This document shows, piece by piece, positions 62,682 through 64,000 of a DNA stretch of 64,000 nt. Location: positions 91,780-155,779 of the forward strand of contig NZ_JAPQFJ010000010.1 in NCBI RefSeq assembly GCF_026738875.1, in the 5' to 3' direction. Source of the DNA: Clostridium brassicae (GTDB lineage: Bacteria > Bacillota > Clostridia > Clostridiales > Clostridiaceae). The notes under the pieces were generated by a model, which was given only the letters and a program-made list of their open reading frames with translations, was not told the origin of the DNA and did no database searches. The first letter of the stretch is position 1. Every line of letters begins with the position of its first letter. The position numbers and the translations under genes were made by a program.

Positions 62682-62724
62682 AAAAGAGTCTAGTAAAAAA
62701 TTTTTACTAGACTCTTTTTTATTT
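62682..62724 (+). terminator. strong terminator after uppP
   Basis: An 18-bp stem (AAAAGAGTCTAGTAAAAA and its inverse, 62682-62718), then TTATTTT. The remainder of 62617-62981 is AT-rich and holds no supported gene. Confidence 0.9.
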
Positions 62725-62981
62725 TGTATAGTCAAACTTCTTATGTTATGTAATATATATGATTAACTATAATACATAATAAAATTTATATATAATTGAA
62801 ATTTTATTTAAAAATTAGAACTCTTTTTAAACATAGCTTTTTAAAAGTGAATAAGTTCTAAGAATAACTAATGTGGTTTAAAAGGTGTTTAATATTATTT
62901 TTTACATTATTTATAGATAGATGGAAATAATAAAAGTGTAGTATAGATAAGATTGAAATTTATATTGAAGGAGCTGATTTT

Positions 62982-63425
62982 ATGAATTGGAATAAAAAAA
63001 TTGAAGATATAATAAGAGATGGTAAGTGGACCAAAAATTCTATTAGGTTAGGAAGGGTTCAATGTGGCAAACTTGTAGAGGAAAAAGGAAGCTTAGCTTT
63101 GTTTATAGTGTCAGATATTCTTATGAAACCTTTATATACAAAAGTTGAGAAAATGGTAGTTGCAGATAATGAGATAGTTGTATTTTATGATGAAAAATTT
63201 GGCGCATTATTAGAAGAAGGGGAATATGAAAAGTTCTCTAGATTTTTTAATAAAGAAGAGTGGGATGTTTTATTTGGTGGAGATACTATAGATAGATTAG
63301 ATAAAATGGAATTAATACATGAGAGGGAAGGATTTTATATAGAACCTCATGAAACTATGGAAGCTTATTTAGGAAAATATGATCAAAATGCAACAAAAGA
63401 TTTATGTTCTCAATATAATTTATAA
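62982..63425 (+). CDS. hypothetical protein, 147 residues
   Basis: A soluble acidic protein: LGRVQCGKLVEEKGSLALFI near the start, then an EVVFYDEKFGALLEEGEYEK-like alpha/beta stretch with WDVLFGGDTIDRLDKMELIH and a C-terminal AYLGKYDQNATKDLC. I recognise no family. AAGGAGC precedes the ATG. It stands alone before the rrn operon. Confidence 0.6.
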   Translation: MNWNKKIEDIIRDGKWTKNSIRLGRVQCGKLVEEKGSLALFIVSDILMKPLYTKVEKMVVADNEIVVFYDEKFGALLEEGEYEKFSRFFNKEEWDVLFGGDTIDRLDKMELIHEREGFYIEPHETMEAYLGKYDQNATKDLCSQYNL

Positions 63426-63437
63426 AAATATTTTTAT

Positions 63438-63500
63438 TAAGCTATTTTAAGGAGCAAGTAAATTAAGCATTTCTACAGGAAACTTAAAATAGCTTATTGA
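63438..63500 (+). terminator. weak hairpin after the 147-residue gene
   Basis: TAAGCTATTTTAAG (63438-63451) pairs with CTTAAAATAGCTTA (63483-63496), 14 bp with a 31-base loop and no good T tract. Confidence 0.45.
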
Positions 63501-63702
63501 ATTTGTAAATAAACTATACCTTGTGTGTCTATATAAAAAAATAGAATAAATTAAGAGAAAATGAAAGAAAAAGGTGGATAATTTATTTAAATGTCGATTG
63601 CTATGAAAAAATAGATTAAAGTATTTGTTACAATAACATTCGTCGTCACAAAACACTAGCTTTAAAAACAAAAAATGAGTTTGAAAAGCGAGGTAAAAAG
63701 TG

Positions 63703-63731
63703 TTGACAAAAGAAAGAAAGTAATATAAAAT
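63703..63731 (+). promoter_or_regulatory. rrn promoter
   Basis: TTGACA (63703-63708), a 17-base spacer and TAAAAT (63726-63731), with A-rich upstream sequence as in rRNA promoters; start near 63738. Confidence 0.88.
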
Positions 63732-63737
63732 TACTAA

Positions 63738-63887
63738 TGTCGTCGAAAGATGAAAATGGTCTTTGAAAATTAAACAGAAGTTGATATAAAGTCAGTCAAT
63801 TCTAAAGAGCAAGGAAACTCAGCAAAGCTGAGTAAGCGAACATTACAAAATCGTAGATTTTGGATGCCTGCTTAAGATTAAACTTTT
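63738..63887 (+). other. rRNA leader with boxA-like and processing hairpins
   Basis: GGTCTTTGAAAATTAAACAG (63758-63777) resembles boxA antitermination sequence. ACTCAGC/GCTGAGT (63819-63835) and CAAAATC/GATTTTG (63846-63862) form two short stems just upstream of 16S, likely for processing. Confidence 0.7.

Positions 63888-64000
<113 letters not shown>

Noticed and set aside
63447..63671. 74-codon minus-strand open frame before the rrn promoter
   Set aside because: Phe/Tyr/Cys-rich translation, no ribosome site, overlaps a hairpin and the upstream A-rich region of the rrn promoter.

Overview
The window looks like chromosomal DNA of a low-GC, spore-forming anaerobic Firmicute, most probably Clostridium sensu stricto (cluster I). 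The grounds are very AT-rich intergenic DNA, strong AGGAGG-type ribosome sites with frequent GTG and TTG starts, spore genes (ytrH, ytrI, a Spo0E-like peptide, CotF-type coat proteins, a spoIIP tail), a SAM-I riboswitch, and the clostridial-type 16S rRNA 5' end at the right edge. The species cannot be fixed from what is visible. I saw no tRNA, CRISPR array, intact insertion sequence or prophage. This is mostly core and near-core chromosome with a few decayed or accessory patches.

Layout. 1-8.6 kb: end of a uracil permease gene, YkuS-like protein, secreted Gly-rich protein, SEC-C methionine aminopeptidase, MscS channel, MATE pump, small spore-coat-like proteins and a stress-type short-chain dehydrogenase. 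8.9-14 kb: one 1,691-residue signalling protein (degenerate Ser/Thr kinase C-lobe, AAA ATPase, helical repeats, GAF, histidine kinase). 14.3-15.7 kb: ytrH-ytrI, then gene wreckage with a spoIIP C-terminal fragment. 15.9-19.3 kb: aspartate kinase and a DUF2207 membrane protein. 19.4-23.1 kb: methionine uptake operon metQ-metN-metI-metQ under a complete SAM-I riboswitch. 23.2-27.2 kb: a structured leader with an unknown gene, a LysR regulator, a YeiH-type transporter and a HAD phosphatase. 27.7-30.3 kb: cvfB-hutP and an N5-(carboxyethyl)ornithine synthase. 30.5-34.2 kb: a five-gene GntR/ABC/DUF3592/M50-peptidase operon with a perfect consensus promoter. 34.3-37.4 kb: a TrpXYZ-like ABC operon behind an apparent transcription-attenuation leader. 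37.5-39.5 kb: acetyltransferase remnant, a DUF6414-like protein, and a small kinase-fold gene with no standard start codon. 39.5-42.6 kb: GNAT, lspA-like, uppS-like and PAP2 genes. 42.6-51.3 kb: second MATE with its own attenuator-like leader, UPF0210/ACT pair, aminoglycoside-phosphotransferase-like protein, secreted transglutaminase, radical SAM protein, PHP phosphoesterase and small membrane proteins. 51.5-54.4 kb: unknown protein with a MotA-loop-like start, amidohydrolase, Spo0E-like peptide. 54.4-60.5 kb: ribose operon rbsKDACB with two tandem LacI-type operators, followed by rbsR. 60.7-64 kb: CDF metal transporter, undecaprenyl-diphosphatase, unknown protein, then the rrn promoter, leader and 16S start.

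How it fits together. Several transport operons carry visible control elements: a SAM riboswitch on methionine uptake, a LacI-type operator on ribose uptake, a leader terminator on the TrpXYZ-like system, and a leader terminator on the second MATE pump. Most transcription runs rightward, the same way as the rRNA operon. The items most worth following are the giant protein with a disabled kinase domain, the intact kinase-like frame lacking a start codon beside a DUF6414-like gene, the NAG-triplet-rich leader at 34.3 kb, the structured GC-richer leader at 23.2 kb, and a dispersed repeat family at 15.8, 27.4 and 59.4 kb. No single undescribed system is proved here.
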